56,320 nt of DNA from Myxococcales bacterium (GCA_019634415.1 JAHQVJ010000199.1:1-56320), one strand, 5' to 3'; positions 44,751 through 54,743 are shown, counted from the stretch's first letter. Numbers and translations: made by a program. The notes: generated by a model from the letters alone, not told the origin.

Positions 44751-47700
44751 ATGCTGTCCGTCGGCACGACCATCGCCAGCTACGTGGTGGAGCGGCCACT
44801 CGGACGCGGGGGCCAGGCGGAGGTGTGGGCGGCTCGCCATCGCCACCTCGACACGGTCCATGCGCTGAAGCTGCTGCACCACGGCCAGACGGAGCGACTG
44901 CTCCGGGAAGGCCAGACGCAGGCAACGCTGGATCACCCCAACGTGGTCCCCGTGCGGGATGCCATCCAGACCCCCTTCGGCCTCGTCCTGGTGATGCCCC
45001 TCGTCGAAGGGCCCTCGCTGCAGCGCCTGCTCACCCACGCGTCGCTGTCACCCGAGCAAGCGGCGGCGCTCGTCCTCGGCATCGCCTCGGGCCTCGCGAA
45101 GGCCCATGATCGAGGCGTCGTCCACCGGGATCTCAAGCCGGCGAACGTGCTGCTCGATCCGCGATCGGGCCGGCTCGTCCCACGCATCACGGACTTCGGC
45201 CTGGCCAAGCGCTCCGACGACGAAGGGCACACCCGCTCCGGCATCCTGCTGGGCACCCCTGCCTACGCCGCCCCCGAGCAGCTCCGCGATGCCGCCACCG
45301 TCGACGCCGCTGCCGATCGGTGGTCCTTGGGCGTGGTGGCCTACGAGCTGGCGACGGGTCGAAGGCCCTTCGACGAGGAGTCCGGCATCCCCGAGCTGCT
45401 CGCGGCGGCAGAGGGGTCCGTCCTGCAGGCGCCCACCGCCCTGATGCGACTGCCGGCCGTGTTCGACGAGGTGATCCTCGGTCTCCTCTGCCCCGATCCC
45501 AGCCAGCGACTGGCCCTGGAGGAGGTTCGGGCGCTGCTCGAGCCCCATGCGGGCGAGCTGCCGCCTGCGGCCATGGGGCACGGGATCGGCGCACACACGC
45601 TCCTTCCCGTCGGACTGCGCGCCTCCCCCAGCGTGGCGCGCACCACCCAGCCCACCACCTTCGACGACGTGATGCGACACAACGTGCCCCGGGAGCGGGA
45701 TGCATTCGTGGGGCGGGCGCACGATCTTCGGGCACTGGCCACAGCATCGAGCGATGGGGGCGCGCTCGTCACGGTGGTCGGCCCCCCAGGCGTGGGCAAG
45801 TCTCGCCTGGTGACCCACCACCTCCGGCACGGCAGCCTGACCGCCGACACCGCGTGGTTCTGCGATCTCACCCATGCCGAGCAGGCCGCCGACGTGCTCA
45901 CCCTGGTGGCGAAGGCCCTCGAGCTTCCGCTGTCGTCGTCGGATCCCATTGCCCAGCTGGGCCGTGCACTCGCCGCGCGCCCCCGCTCGGTGGTGGTGCT
46001 CGACAACGCGGAGCACGTACGCGATCACGTCGCGGGTCTGCTCACCCAGTGGCTCGACGTCGCGGCGCAGGTGCAGTTCGTCGTCACCAGCCGGGCCTTG
46101 CTCGGACTGGCGGGCGAGCGGGTGGTTCCGGTGGGCGGCCTGTCCGTGGACGATGCCGTGGAGCTGTTCCTGCTGCGCAGTCGCGACGCCAACCCACGAT
46201 TCTCCGTGGACGACTCCGATCAGGAGACCCTCGAGGCGCTCGTGGCCTTGCTCGATCACCTGCCCCTGACCATCGAGCTGGCCGCCGCCCGTATCCGGAT
46301 CATGTCTCCCGACAGCCTGCTGTCGCGGATGAACGACCGGTTCCGCCTGCTCGGAGGCAGTCGCCGAGGCGTGAAGGCCACGCTCCGCGCCACGCTGGAC
46401 TGGAGCTGGGCGCTGCTGGCGGCCGAGGAGCAGCAGGTCCTGGCCCAGCTGTCGGTCTTCGAGGGAGGCTTCTCGCTGGAGGCCGCCGAGCAGGTCGTTC
46501 CGGCCACGGAGTCCTGGGTACCCGACGTCGTCCAGTCGCTGGTGGATCAGAGCATGGTCCGGCGGTCCGGATCCGACCGCTTCGAGCTGCTGCGCAGCGT
46601 GCAGGCCTACGTGGCCGAGAAGCTGGATGCCCTGGGGCAGCGGGTGGAGGTGGAGAAGCGCCACGGAGACCACTTCGCCCAGCTGGGGACGGACGAGTCG
46701 CTGGACGGGCTGCGGCGCAGCGGTGGTGTGGCCCTGTGGCGGACGCTCGCGCGGGAGGAGGGAAACCTCTCGGCCGCCGGCGCGCGCGCGGTGGCCCGCG
46801 GCGATGCCCCGGTGGCCGTGCCAGCGTGTCTGGCAGCAGCAGCCATCGCGCGCCGCACGGGGCCCGTGCCGCGGGTGGGCGAGCTGCTGTCGTCAGCGCT
46901 CGATCTGACGGACCTGTCCACACGCGACCGAGCCCGCCTCCACCTGGCCTTGGGCATCCACCACTCGGTGCAGGGGGAGCTCGGCGGTGCAATCCGACAG
47001 CTTCAGGCCGCAGTGGTGCGCTTCGAGGAAGCCACGGATGACGTCGGCAGCGGGCGAGCCCGGATGCGCCTGGCGCTCCCTCAGTCCCGCGCAGGTCGGA
47101 CGGAGCAAGCCGAAGCGTTGCTGCAGGAGGCGCTCGCGGCCTTCCGTCAGCAGGGAGCCACCGTCGACGAGGCCGCAGCACTGGGGTCCCTCGGCAACCT
47201 GGATGCCTCGCGGGGAGCCCTCGACGACGCGATGGCACACTACGAGGCGTCCCTCGCCCTCAACGAGGCAGCCGGGAACCGGCGTGGCCAGGCCGTGAAC
47301 CACGCCAACATCGGCCTGCTCCACACCCGCCGCCACGACCTGGAGCAGTCCCGACAACACCAGGAGCTGGCCTTGGCCCTTCACCGGGCCACTGGGGATC
47401 GCGTCGGAGAGGCCAGCGCCACGCGCAACCTCGGCGTGGTCTACACCGAGCTCGGTCGGTACAAGCAAGCCGCCTCCCTGCTCGACGCGGCCCTCCAGGC
47501 CCATCGACGCCTGGGGGATCGGGCAGCCGAGGCCGTGGCGCTGTTGCAGCAGGGCCACCTGGAGGGCCTGGCGGGACGCTTCGCGCGCGCCGTTCCACAC
47601 TACCAAGACGCCCTGGCGCTGCAGCTCGCCCTCGGCAATCGGCTCTCTGCCCGCAACGTGCACATGTCACTGGGAGGGGTGAACACCATCCTCGGCCGAC

Positions 47701-48296
47701 CCACGCAGGCGGAGCACCACCTCGACGCCGCGCGCGCCCTGCAAGACGACATCGGCGGCCGCTGGTCCGAAGCGCTGCTCGTGGGGTACCGCGGCATCCT
47801 CGAGGCATCGCGCGACCGCCTCGGGGAAGCCGAGCCGCTCCTGCGCTCGGCCATCGAGCTGCACGACGCCGTCGGAAACCAGATCCAGCGTGCGCTGTGC
47901 CTGGCGGCGCTGGGCGACGTCCATCAACGGAGCGGCGACCTGCCCGCGGCCCTTCGCCGCTACACCGCGTCCGTGGAGGCCGTTCGCGGCACGTCGGACG
48001 TGGTGGCGCACGGCTGGTTGCTTGCCCGCTCGGCCCGCGCACACGCCGAGGCCGGCGATCCCGAGCGCGCCCAGCAGCTGTTCGCCGAGGCGTCCGGTCT
48101 GCTCGACCATCCCCAGAATCCCTACTTTCTCGGACTACTTCACGCGTACCGCGCACGGGCAGAGTGGCTCGAGGAAGACCGCGACCAAGCCGCGACGTCC
48201 ACCCGAGAGGCCAGGACCTACCTCGACGAGTCGGAGGCCCCACCCACCACGGAGCTGGCCCGGGAGGTGACGAGCCTGGAGACGCTGCTGCAGTGA
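44751..48296 (+). CDS. Ser/Thr protein kinase fused to STAND-type NTPase and TPR tail
   Basis: 1181 residues from the ATG at 44751 (GAGG 6 bases upstream). The Hanks-type kinase spans 10-270: glycine loop LGRGGQAEV, Lys40, HRDLKPANVLL with Asp127, D148FG, and GTPAYAAPEQL. The NTPase follows: Walker A GPPGVGKS (344-351), Walker B VVVLDN with Asp418, then LPLTIELAAARI, as in MalT/AfsR-like STAND regulators. A winged-helix-like segment (about 545-600) precedes at least nine TPR units (about 710-1170). Family knowledge suggests a signal-activated oligomeric switch that phosphorylates partners. Intact; regulation not visible. Confidence 0.9.
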   Translation: MLSVGTTIASYVVERPLGRGGQAEVWAARHRHLDTVHALKLLHHGQTERLLREGQTQATLDHPNVVPVRDAIQTPFGLVLVMPLVEGPSLQRLLTHASLSPEQAAALVLGIASGLAKAHDRGVVHRDLKPANVLLDPRSGRLVPRITDFGLAKRSDDEGHTRSGILLGTPAYAAPEQLRDAATVDAAADRWSLGVVAYELATGRRPFDEESGIPELLAAAEGSVLQAPTALMRLPAVFDEVILGLLCPDPSQRLALEEVRALLEPHAGELPPAAMGHGIGAHTLLPVGLRASPSVARTTQPTTFDDVMRHNVPRERDAFVGRAHDLRALATASSDGGALVTVVGPPGVGKSRLVTHHLRHGSLTADTAWFCDLTHAEQAADVLTLVAKALELPLSSSDPIAQLGRALAARPRSVVVLDNAEHVRDHVAGLLTQWLDVAAQVQFVVTSRALLGLAGERVVPVGGLSVDDAVELFLLRSRDANPRFSVDDSDQETLEALVALLDHLPLTIELAAARIRIMSPDSLLSRMNDRFRLLGGSRRGVKATLRATLDWSWALLAAEEQQVLAQLSVFEGGFSLEAAEQVVPATESWVPDVVQSLVDQSMVRRSGSDRFELLRSVQAYVAEKLDALGQRVEVEKRHGDHFAQLGTDESLDGLRRSGGVALWRTLAREEGNLSAAGARAVARGDAPVAVPACLAAAAIARRTGPVPRVGELLSSALDLTDLSTRDRARLHLALGIHHSVQGELGGAIRQLQAAVVRFEEATDDVGSGRARMRLALPQSRAGRTEQAEALLQEALAAFRQQGATVDEAAALGSLGNLDASRGALDDAMAHYEASLALNEAAGNRRGQAVNHANIGLLHTRRHDLEQSRQHQELALALHRATGDRVGEASATRNLGVVYTELGRYKQAASLLDAALQAHRRLGDRAAEAVALLQQGHLEGLAGRFARAVPHYQDALALQLALGNRLSARNVHMSLGGVNTILGRPTQAEHHLDAARALQDDIGGRWSEALLVGYRGILEASRDRLGEAEPLLRSAIELHDAVGNQIQRALCLAALGDVHQRSGDLPAALRRYTASVEAVRGTSDVVAHGWLLARSARAHAEAGDPERAQQLFAEASGLLDHPQNPYFLGLLHAYRARAEWLEEDRDQAATSTREARTYLDESEAPPTTELAREVTSLETLLQ

Positions 48297-48368
48297 TCGG
48301 CACCCCAGCACCGACGCCTCCGCCGAATTCAGCTAAACTGCGGCGGCTGCGGAGCCACCATCGAAAGC

Positions 48369-48785
48369 GTGCACACGTTCACATGGTCCGACTGGCCAGC
48401 CCCTAGGCAACCCGCCAGGAGCGTGGCCGCGCTGATCGTCATCGTCGTCACCACAGGAGCCGTGGCGAACCTCGATCCGTGGCTGGCGGTGGCCGGTGCC
48501 GCGATGCTGGTGATGGCCACCGGCGAGGTGCTGCTCCCCACCCGGTACGAGCTGTCGACGGAGGGTGTCGCGGTGCTCGGCACGTTCTCCCGTCGTCGGC
48601 AGGACTGGTCCCGAGTGGCCGGATGGCGAGCCGTGCCGGAGGGCTTCGTGCTCGTCGGGCAGGGCAGTCGACCCGTGCTGCGGCGCCGACGGACCCTGAC
48701 CCTGCGGTGTGCCGAGGACCGGGGGTCCGTGGCCCGTCACCTCGCACGTCACGTCGCAGAGCTGCCCTCCGAGGATCCGTCTTGA
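48369..48785 (+). CDS. Small membrane protein with bacterial PH-like domain
   Basis: 138 residues from a GTG at 48369 (a GTG at 48423 is possible). Two hydrophobic helices (about 19-35 and 37-56) precede a beta-rich PH-like/YcxB-like segment (RYELSTEGVAVLGTFSRRRQ, then WSRVAGWRAVPEGFVLV) and a helical end. It opens a run of eight genes in which every junction overlaps; its TGA shares three bases with the TTG start of the next gene. Confidence 0.68.
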   Translation: MHTFTWSDWPAPRQPARSVAALIVIVVTTGAVANLDPWLAVAGAAMLVMATGEVLLPTRYELSTEGVAVLGTFSRRRQDWSRVAGWRAVPEGFVLVGQGSRPVLRRRRTLTLRCAEDRGSVARHLARHVAELPSEDPS

Positions 48786-49078
48786 GGGCGCTGACCGACG
48801 AAGAAGACGAAGCGGTCCAGGCCGTGGCGCAGTTCGTGGTGCGGTTCGGTCTCACCGTTCCAGCGGTGCTCTGGCTCGAGTCCGTCAGACCCCTGTCCTT
48901 CGTGGGCAGCCAGGCGATGCACATGCTGTCGCCGTCCATCGCGGCGTTTCTGCCCGTCAATCAATGGGATGCCCTGGCCGCCTTGCTCGAGGAGCGGGAC
49001 GGCCTCGAGGTCCTCGTCCGGCGCATCGAAGACATCGATGCCGGGCGCGAGGTCCCCGATTCTAGAGGAGCGGCATGA
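48782..49078 (+). CDS. Small helical protein, second gene of the overlapping operon
   Basis: 98 residues from a TTG at 48782 (TTGA overlap with the previous stop). The start codon is rare but the frame is otherwise well conserved in character. An amphipathic N-terminal helix (LTDEEDEAVQAVAQFVVRF) and a moderately hydrophobic middle (VPAVLWLESVRPLSFVG, then MHMLSPSIAAFLP) end in an acidic tail. No family recognised. The stop overlaps the next ATG. Possibly a small subunit of the complex encoded downstream. Confidence 0.6.
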   Translation: MRALTDEEDEAVQAVAQFVVRFGLTVPAVLWLESVRPLSFVGSQAMHMLSPSIAAFLPVNQWDALAALLEERDGLEVLVRRIEDIDAGREVPDSRGAA

Positions 49079-50895
49079 GCGACAATCGCCTCAAGAGCGT
49101 GCTGGCCACCGACTGTGGGAGCACCACCACCAAGGCCATCCTCATCGAGCTGGTGGACGGCGAGTATCGCCAGACCTGGCGAGGGGAGGCCCCCACCACC
49201 GTGGAGGCGCCCTTCGAGGACGTGACACGGGGGGTGCTCAACGCAGCCCAGGAGGTTCAGGAGCTGTCTGGCCGCACGCTGCTCGATCCGAGCGGCACGG
49301 GGATCCTCACGCCCGAGCAGGACTCGAAGACCGGTGTGGACGCCTACATCTCCACCAGCTCGGCGGGCGGTGGACTGCAGGTGGTGGTGGGCGGCGTGGT
49401 GCGGTCGATGTCGGCCGAGAGCGCCATGCGCGCGGCACTGGGCGCGGGCGCCATCGTGATGGACACCTTCGCCACCAACGACAAGCGACAGGCCCACGAG
49501 CAGATCGAGCGGATCCGACAGCTGCGACCCGACATGATCCTGCTGTCGGGAGGGGTCGACGGCGGCACCGTGAAGCACGTGGTGTCCATGGCCGAGCGGA
49601 TCCGTGCAGCGCGCCCGCGCACGCGGCTCGGCGGCGGCTACGATCTGCCCATCATCTACGCGGGTAACGACCGGGTGCGCGCTCACATCGAGGAGCTGCT
49701 CGCCGATGTGAGCGCCCTCGAGATCGTCGACAACGTCCGGCCCGTGATGGAGTCGGAGAACCTCGATCCGGCGCGCGACAAGATCCATGACCTGTTCATG
49801 GAGCACGTGATGGCCCAGGCCCCCGGGTACCCGAAGCTCATGGAGTGGACGGACGCACCCATCATGCCCACCCCCGGCGCCGTGGGGCTGATCATGCAGA
49901 CCATCGCGCGCCAGCGGGGGATCAACGTGCTGGGCGTCGACATCGGCGGCGCCACCACCGACGTCTTCAGCGTGTTCGACGGCCACTTCAACCGCACGGT
50001 GAGCGCCAACCTGGGCATGAGCTACTCCGTGAGCAACGTGCTGGCCGAGGCCGGGCTGCCCTCGATCCTGCGCTGGGTGCCCTTCGCGCTCGACGAGAAG
50101 GGCCTGCGCAACCGGATCGGCAACAAGATGATCCGCCCCACCACCATCCCCGAGACGCTGGAGGAGCTGAAGGTCGAGCAGGCCATCGCCCGCGAGGCCC
50201 TGCGCCTGGCCTTCCTGCAGCACCGCGAGTTCGCGGTCGGGCTCAAGGGGATCCAGAAGCAGCGCACCATCGCCGACGCCTTCCGCCAGGTGGGCGACGA
50301 CAGCCTGGTGCAGATGATGAAGCTGGACCTGCTGGTGGGCTCGGGCGGCGTGCTGTCCCATGCGCCCAGGCGCGTGCAGTCCATGCGCATGATGATCGAC
50401 GCCTTCGCACCCGAGGGCGTCACCGAGCTCGCCGTCGACAGCATCTTCATGATGCCCCACCTCGGCGTGCTCTCCACCGTGCAAGAAGACGCCGCCACCC
50501 AGGTGTTCGAGCGCGACTGCATGATCTACCTGGGGAGCTGCGTGGCAGCCGTGGGACCGGCCCAGCCGGGCCGTCCGGTGCTGCGGGTGCAGCTGAAGCT
50601 GCCCGACGGCACCAACGTCGACGAGACGCTGCCTGCCGGGGAGCTGCGGCTGTGGCCCTGCGGCCACGACGAGACGGTGCAGGCCACCCTCACGCCGCAG
50701 CAAGGGCAGCTCGACGTGGGGGCTGGGCCGGGCAAGGCTCTGAACGTGAGCCTACGCGGCGGCGAGGTGGGGATCGTGGTGGACACACGCGGCAGGCCCA
50801 TCGTGGTGCCCGAAGAGCCCTCGGCGCGGGTGCCCAAGCTCGAGCAATGGGTGAGCAACCTCGGCGAGTACGCAGACGCCAACGGAGCAGGCTGA
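49075..50895 (+). CDS. MutL/GlmL-like ASKHA-fold ATPase (glutamate mutase L family)
   Basis: 606 residues; AGGAG lies 4 bases before the ATG. The ASKHA phosphate loops are ATDCGSTTTKAILIEL (11-26) and GVDIGGATTDVFS (near 288-300). DMILLSGGVDGG and IYAGNDRVR are typical of this family, which was named after a protein encoded with B12-dependent glutamate mutase in clostridia. There are no mutase subunits (MutS/MutE) here; instead the gene sits among membrane proteins. It is therefore probably the motor or chaperone subunit of a different complex. It is not the mismatch-repair MutL. Confidence 0.85.
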   Translation: MSDNRLKSVLATDCGSTTTKAILIELVDGEYRQTWRGEAPTTVEAPFEDVTRGVLNAAQEVQELSGRTLLDPSGTGILTPEQDSKTGVDAYISTSSAGGGLQVVVGGVVRSMSAESAMRAALGAGAIVMDTFATNDKRQAHEQIERIRQLRPDMILLSGGVDGGTVKHVVSMAERIRAARPRTRLGGGYDLPIIYAGNDRVRAHIEELLADVSALEIVDNVRPVMESENLDPARDKIHDLFMEHVMAQAPGYPKLMEWTDAPIMPTPGAVGLIMQTIARQRGINVLGVDIGGATTDVFSVFDGHFNRTVSANLGMSYSVSNVLAEAGLPSILRWVPFALDEKGLRNRIGNKMIRPTTIPETLEELKVEQAIAREALRLAFLQHREFAVGLKGIQKQRTIADAFRQVGDDSLVQMMKLDLLVGSGGVLSHAPRRVQSMRMMIDAFAPEGVTELAVDSIFMMPHLGVLSTVQEDAATQVFERDCMIYLGSCVAAVGPAQPGRPVLRVQLKLPDGTNVDETLPAGELRLWPCGHDETVQATLTPQQGQLDVGAGPGKALNVSLRGGEVGIVVDTRGRPIVVPEEPSARVPKLEQWVSNLGEYADANGAG

Positions 50896-52022
50896 TGGCG
50901 GCGATCTTCACACCAGGCCTCAAGGTCACCGAGCACACCGTCGTGGTGAAGGACCGCCGCCTCCCCATCGAGGGGGAGGTGCTCGTCTCGGCAGGCGACG
51001 AGGTGCACGCCGACCAGATCGTGGCGCGCACCGACCTGCCAGGCAAGATCTACCCCATCAACGTGGCCAACCAGCTGGGCACCGATCCGGGCCGGCTCGG
51101 CGAGGCGATGGTGAAGCAGGTGGGGGACGCCGTGCAGGAGGGGGAGGTGGTGGCGCGAAGCCACAGCCTCTTCGGGCTGTTCACATCGGAGGCCACGGCC
51201 CCCGTCAGCGGCACCATCGAGAGCATCTCCTCCATCACCGGCCAGGTCATCTACCAGGCCGACCCCATCCCCGTGGAGGTGGATGCCTACCTCAACGGGC
51301 GCGTGGTGGAGGTGGTCGAGGGCGAGGGCTGCGTCATCCAGTCCTCCGCCACCCTCGTCCAAGGAATCTTCGGGCTGGGCGGCGAGGTCAAGGCCGAGCT
51401 GGCCATGGCGGCGACGGATCCAACCCAGGTGCTCGAGGCGTCGCACATCGGGCCCGAGCTGGCGGGGAAGATCGCCGTGGGGGGCGCCTACGTCACCCTC
51501 GACGGCCTGCGCGAGGCCGTTCGGATGGGCGTGGCCGGGCTCGTCACCGGAGGCTTCGACTACGACGAGATCAAGGAGCTGCTGGGCTACGAGGTGGGCG
51601 TGGCCATCACGGGTGGCGAGGATCTGGGCCTCACCCTGATCGTCACCGAGGGCTTCGGCAAGATCCAGATGGCCCCCGCCACCTTCGCCCTCCTGAAGAG
51701 CAAGGTGGGCCAGCGCGCGTCCATCAATGGCGCCACCCAGATCCGCGCCGGCGTGATTCGTCCCGAGGTGGTGGTGACCTTCGACGACCGTGAGGTCCCC
51801 GCTGAGCGCGTCGAAGGGGACGAGCCGAAGGGCATCGCCGTCGGCGACGCCGTCCGCGGCATCCGCGCTCCCTGGTTCGGGCGCCTCGGCAAGGTCTCTG
51901 CACTCCCGGTGGAGCCGGTGGTGCTCGGAAGCGGCAGCCATGCCCGTGTGATGGAGGTGACGTTCGAGGACGGCACCACCGCGCAGATCCCGCGATCCAA
52001 TGTGGAGGTGATCGAGCGATGA
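50895..52022 (+). CDS. Barrel-sandwich/KOW domain protein
   Basis: 375 residues, no TM helix. The N-terminal third has biotinyl/lipoyl-like barrel-sandwich strands (LPIEGEVLVSAGDEV, then VQEGEVVARSHSLFG and VSGTIESISSITGQVIY). The middle (150-290) includes GLVTGGFDYDEIKELLGYEV and GVAITGGEDLGLTLIVTEGF. The last 60 residues read as a KOW-like SH3 barrel (GRLGKVSALPVEPVVLGSG, then VTFEDGTTAQIPRSN). Overlaps both neighbours. A soluble adaptor between the ATPase and the membrane subunits is a reasonable guess. Confidence 0.75.
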   Translation: MAAIFTPGLKVTEHTVVVKDRRLPIEGEVLVSAGDEVHADQIVARTDLPGKIYPINVANQLGTDPGRLGEAMVKQVGDAVQEGEVVARSHSLFGLFTSEATAPVSGTIESISSITGQVIYQADPIPVEVDAYLNGRVVEVVEGEGCVIQSSATLVQGIFGLGGEVKAELAMAATDPTQVLEASHIGPELAGKIAVGGAYVTLDGLREAVRMGVAGLVTGGFDYDEIKELLGYEVGVAITGGEDLGLTLIVTEGFGKIQMAPATFALLKSKVGQRASINGATQIRAGVIRPEVVVTFDDREVPAERVEGDEPKGIAVGDAVRGIRAPWFGRLGKVSALPVEPVVLGSGSHARVMEVTFEDGTTAQIPRSNVEVIER

Positions 52023-53233
52023 TCCACGTCTTCCTCCACCTATTGTTCACTGCGGCCATGGCTGCCCCTCCCACGGGGCTGACCGTGACCGCACCCACCA
52101 ACAACGGTGGCCTGAACCTCGTGCTCGAGTGGCGACCAGCCTCCGACGACGCCACGGCCGTCGCTGCCTACGCGGTGGCCCGCGCCGATGCGCCAGAGGG
52201 GCCCTTCCGCATCGTCACCGACGGTCTGCCACCCGGGACCGCCACCTTCCAGGACAAGGTCACCACCAACGCGCGAACCGATCCCCCCAAGGGCTCCTAC
52301 TGGTACCGCGTGATCACGGTGCCGACGGATCATCCACCCTTCGAGGTGGACGACGAAGACCCCGAGTCGCGGGTGCGACAGGCCCAGGAGTGGCTCGCCG
52401 CGCTGCCGGCCACCGAGGCCGTTCGCGGCGACACCGTGGCCAGCTTGTTCAACCTGGGTCCCGGCCACATGGTGCTGCTGTTCCTGATCGTGGCCGTGGG
52501 CGGGTTGATGGCGCTGTTCACGCGCCAGGCCCGCGAGGGCAAGCCCATCTTCATCCGTCGCATCCCCGGCATCGACGCCATCGAGGAAGGCATCGGCCGA
52601 GCCACGGAGATGGGGCGGCCCGTGCTCTACGTGCCCGGCATCGACGAGCTGCAGGACATCCAGACCATCGCCTCGATGCTCATCCTGGGCCAGGTCAGCC
52701 GCACCGTGGCGGAGTACCAAGCCGACATCGTGGTCAGTTGCTGCATCCCCATCGTGCGGGAGGTCGCGGACGAGGTCGTGAAGGCCGGCTTCTTCCAAGC
52801 GGGCCACCCCGACGCCTTCAACCCCGCGAACATTCGCTTCATCAGCAGCGAGCAGTTCGCCTTCACGGCCGGCACGAACGGGATCATCCACCGTGAGAAG
52901 CCCGCCACGAACCTCTACCTGGGCCGCTTCTTCGCCGAGTCCCTGATCTTGGCCGAGACCGGCTACGTCAACAAGTCCATCCAGATCGCAGGCACGGCGG
53001 AGGCCACGCAGCTGCCCTTCTTCATCGCCGCGTGCGACTACACCCTCATCGGAGAGGAGCTGTTCGCCGTGAGCGCCTACCTGTCCAACGACCCGCGCCT
53101 GGTCAGCTCGCTCAAAGCCAGCGACTACGTCAAGGTGGCGGTCGTCATCGCCCTGATCCTGGGCACGCTGGAGGCCACGCTGCTCGGCAGCTCCTTCGTC
53201 GGGACCCTCTTCACCATCGCGGAGGGCGGATGA
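52019..53233 (+). CDS. DUF6754-type membrane protein with Fn3 domain
   Basis: 404 residues. A signal peptide (MIHVFLHLLFTAAMA) is followed by an Fn3-like extracytoplasmic domain (18-110; LEWRPASDDATAVAAYAVAR, then YWYRVITV). There are TM helices near 155-175 and 365-398, with a large soluble domain between them containing RPVLYVPGIDELQDIQTIAS and IVVSCCIPIVREVADEV. I recognise the core as the DUF6754 type, which tends to neighbour glutamate-mutase-L-like genes. Overlaps both neighbours by 4 bases. Confidence 0.75.
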   Translation: MIHVFLHLLFTAAMAAPPTGLTVTAPTNNGGLNLVLEWRPASDDATAVAAYAVARADAPEGPFRIVTDGLPPGTATFQDKVTTNARTDPPKGSYWYRVITVPTDHPPFEVDDEDPESRVRQAQEWLAALPATEAVRGDTVASLFNLGPGHMVLLFLIVAVGGLMALFTRQAREGKPIFIRRIPGIDAIEEGIGRATEMGRPVLYVPGIDELQDIQTIASMLILGQVSRTVAEYQADIVVSCCIPIVREVADEVVKAGFFQAGHPDAFNPANIRFISSEQFAFTAGTNGIIHREKPATNLYLGRFFAESLILAETGYVNKSIQIAGTAEATQLPFFIAACDYTLIGEELFAVSAYLSNDPRLVSSLKASDYVKVAVVIALILGTLEATLLGSSFVGTLFTIAEGG

Positions 53234-53874
53234 GACGCGCCCTACCCCTGGCCATCACGTTCTTCTTCGGCGTGTTCATGGTCGGGGAGTTCTTCATTCC
53301 CCACTGGATCTACCGGGAGTTCACCGCAGAGTTCCTGGAGTGGGGGCTGATCCTGGCAGCTGCGGCCTTCATCCTGGGTCTGGTGAACCTGATCCAGGTC
53401 AACCTGCCCAAGGTGCTCAACCGCGACAAGGACTGGCCCTACAAGCTCATCATGCTCGGGGCCTTGGTGGTCACGCTGGCTGCGGGGATCTGGGGCGGCG
53501 AGCACAACCGCCAGGATCCCGGGCAGCTCTACAAGTGGATCTACGACTTCCTGTTCGTGCCGCTGAACGCCACGATGTTCGCGCTGCTCGCCTTCTTCAT
53601 CGCATCGGCGGCCTTCCGCGCCTTCCGCGCGCGCAACCTCGACGCCACCCTGCTGCTCGCGGCGGCCATCCTGGTCATGATCTCGCGCGTGCCCATGGGA
53701 GAGAGCATCCCCTTCATCGGCGACTACCTGCCCCGCTTCATGAACTGGATCATGGACGTGCCCAACATCGCGGCACGCCGCGCCATCTTCATCGGAGCGG
53801 CGCTGGGTGCCGTGGCCACCGCCTTGCGGGTGATCCTCGGGATCGAGCGTAGCCACCTGGGAGGCGAAGGATGA
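53230..53874 (+). CDS. Polytopic membrane protein of the MutL-like operon
   Basis: 214 residues with about six TM helices (near 6-24, 36-58, 73-90, 110-130, 137-155 and 182-205). No family recognised. Start and stop both overlap neighbours by 4 bases (ATGA). Confidence 0.75.
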   Translation: MRRALPLAITFFFGVFMVGEFFIPHWIYREFTAEFLEWGLILAAAAFILGLVNLIQVNLPKVLNRDKDWPYKLIMLGALVVTLAAGIWGGEHNRQDPGQLYKWIYDFLFVPLNATMFALLAFFIASAAFRAFRARNLDATLLLAAAILVMISRVPMGESIPFIGDYLPRFMNWIMDVPNIAARRAIFIGAALGAVATALRVILGIERSHLGGEG

Positions 53875-54743
53875 GCCTGTTCAAGCTGCTCGAGTGGTTT
53901 CAGCAGATGGACCGCCGGATCATCTTCCTCGGCATGGCCATCGCCATCGTGGCGCCGATGTTGGTGCCCATTCCCCTCAACTTCGAGGTGGACGAGCGCG
54001 TTCAAGCCCTCTACGACGAGGTCGACGCGCTGCCCGCCGGATCCACGGTGCTGGTGAGCGCCGACTTCGACCCCGCGTCTCGACCGGAGCTCGAGCCCTT
54101 CTTCCGGGCCAACCTCGAGCACCTGTTCCGCAAGGACGTCAAGGTGGTGATGGTCACGCTGTGGGAGTTCGCGCCACCGTTGGTGGTGCCCATCCTCGAC
54201 GAGATCGCCGAGCGCTACGGCAAGGAGTACGGCACCGACTACGCCTACCTCGGCTACAAGCCCGGCAAGGAGCTGGCGATCAAGGCCATCGGGGAGAACA
54301 TCTACAAGACCTTCCCGAAGGACACGAAGGGCAACCCCGTCGATCAGCTCTCGGTGATGCAGGGCTTCAAGCAAGCCAAGGACTTCCCGCTGCTGATCAG
54401 TGTGTCGGCTGGATTCCCGGGCACCAAGGAGTACGTGCTGCAGATCCAGGGGCAGTACAACCTCAACATGATCAGTGCGTGCACCGCGGTGTCGGCGCCC
54501 GACTACATCCCGTTCTACAAGGCGGGCCAGCTCACTGGTCTGTCGGGCGGGATGCCGGGCTCTGCGCAGTACGAGAAGCTCGTCTATCCGGACGGACCTC
54601 CCGACGGCGTGCGGCTGCTGGCCACCCAGTCCATCAACGTGCTGAACCTGGGCCACCTCTACATCATCGCGCTCATCATCCTGGGCAACGTGGCCTGGGT
54701 GCTCACGCGGCCTCGCAACGTGGCGGCAGGAGGGAAGGTCTGA
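53871..54743 (+). CDS. Membrane protein with large soluble domain, MutL-like operon
   Basis: 290 residues. One N-terminal TM (17-36) and one C-terminal TM (264-283) flank a 225-residue soluble domain of alpha/beta character: STVLVSADFDPASRPELEPF, VKVVMVTLWEF, LISVSAGFPGTKEYV. These alternating strands and helices suggest a Rossmann-like fold on the outside. No family recognised. Its stop shares a base with the next ATG (TGATG). Confidence 0.72.
   Translation: MSLFKLLEWFQQMDRRIIFLGMAIAIVAPMLVPIPLNFEVDERVQALYDEVDALPAGSTVLVSADFDPASRPELEPFFRANLEHLFRKDVKVVMVTLWEFAPPLVVPILDEIAERYGKEYGTDYAYLGYKPGKELAIKAIGENIYKTFPKDTKGNPVDQLSVMQGFKQAKDFPLLISVSAGFPGTKEYVLQIQGQYNLNMISACTAVSAPDYIPFYKAGQLTGLSGGMPGSAQYEKLVYPDGPPDGVRLLATQSINVLNLGHLYIIALIILGNVAWVLTRPRNVAAGGKV

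Noticed and set aside
49075..50895. Mismatch-repair protein MutL
   Set aside because: The N-terminal ATP site is of the ASKHA type (DxGSTTTK), not the GHKL type of mismatch-repair MutL; only the name is shared.
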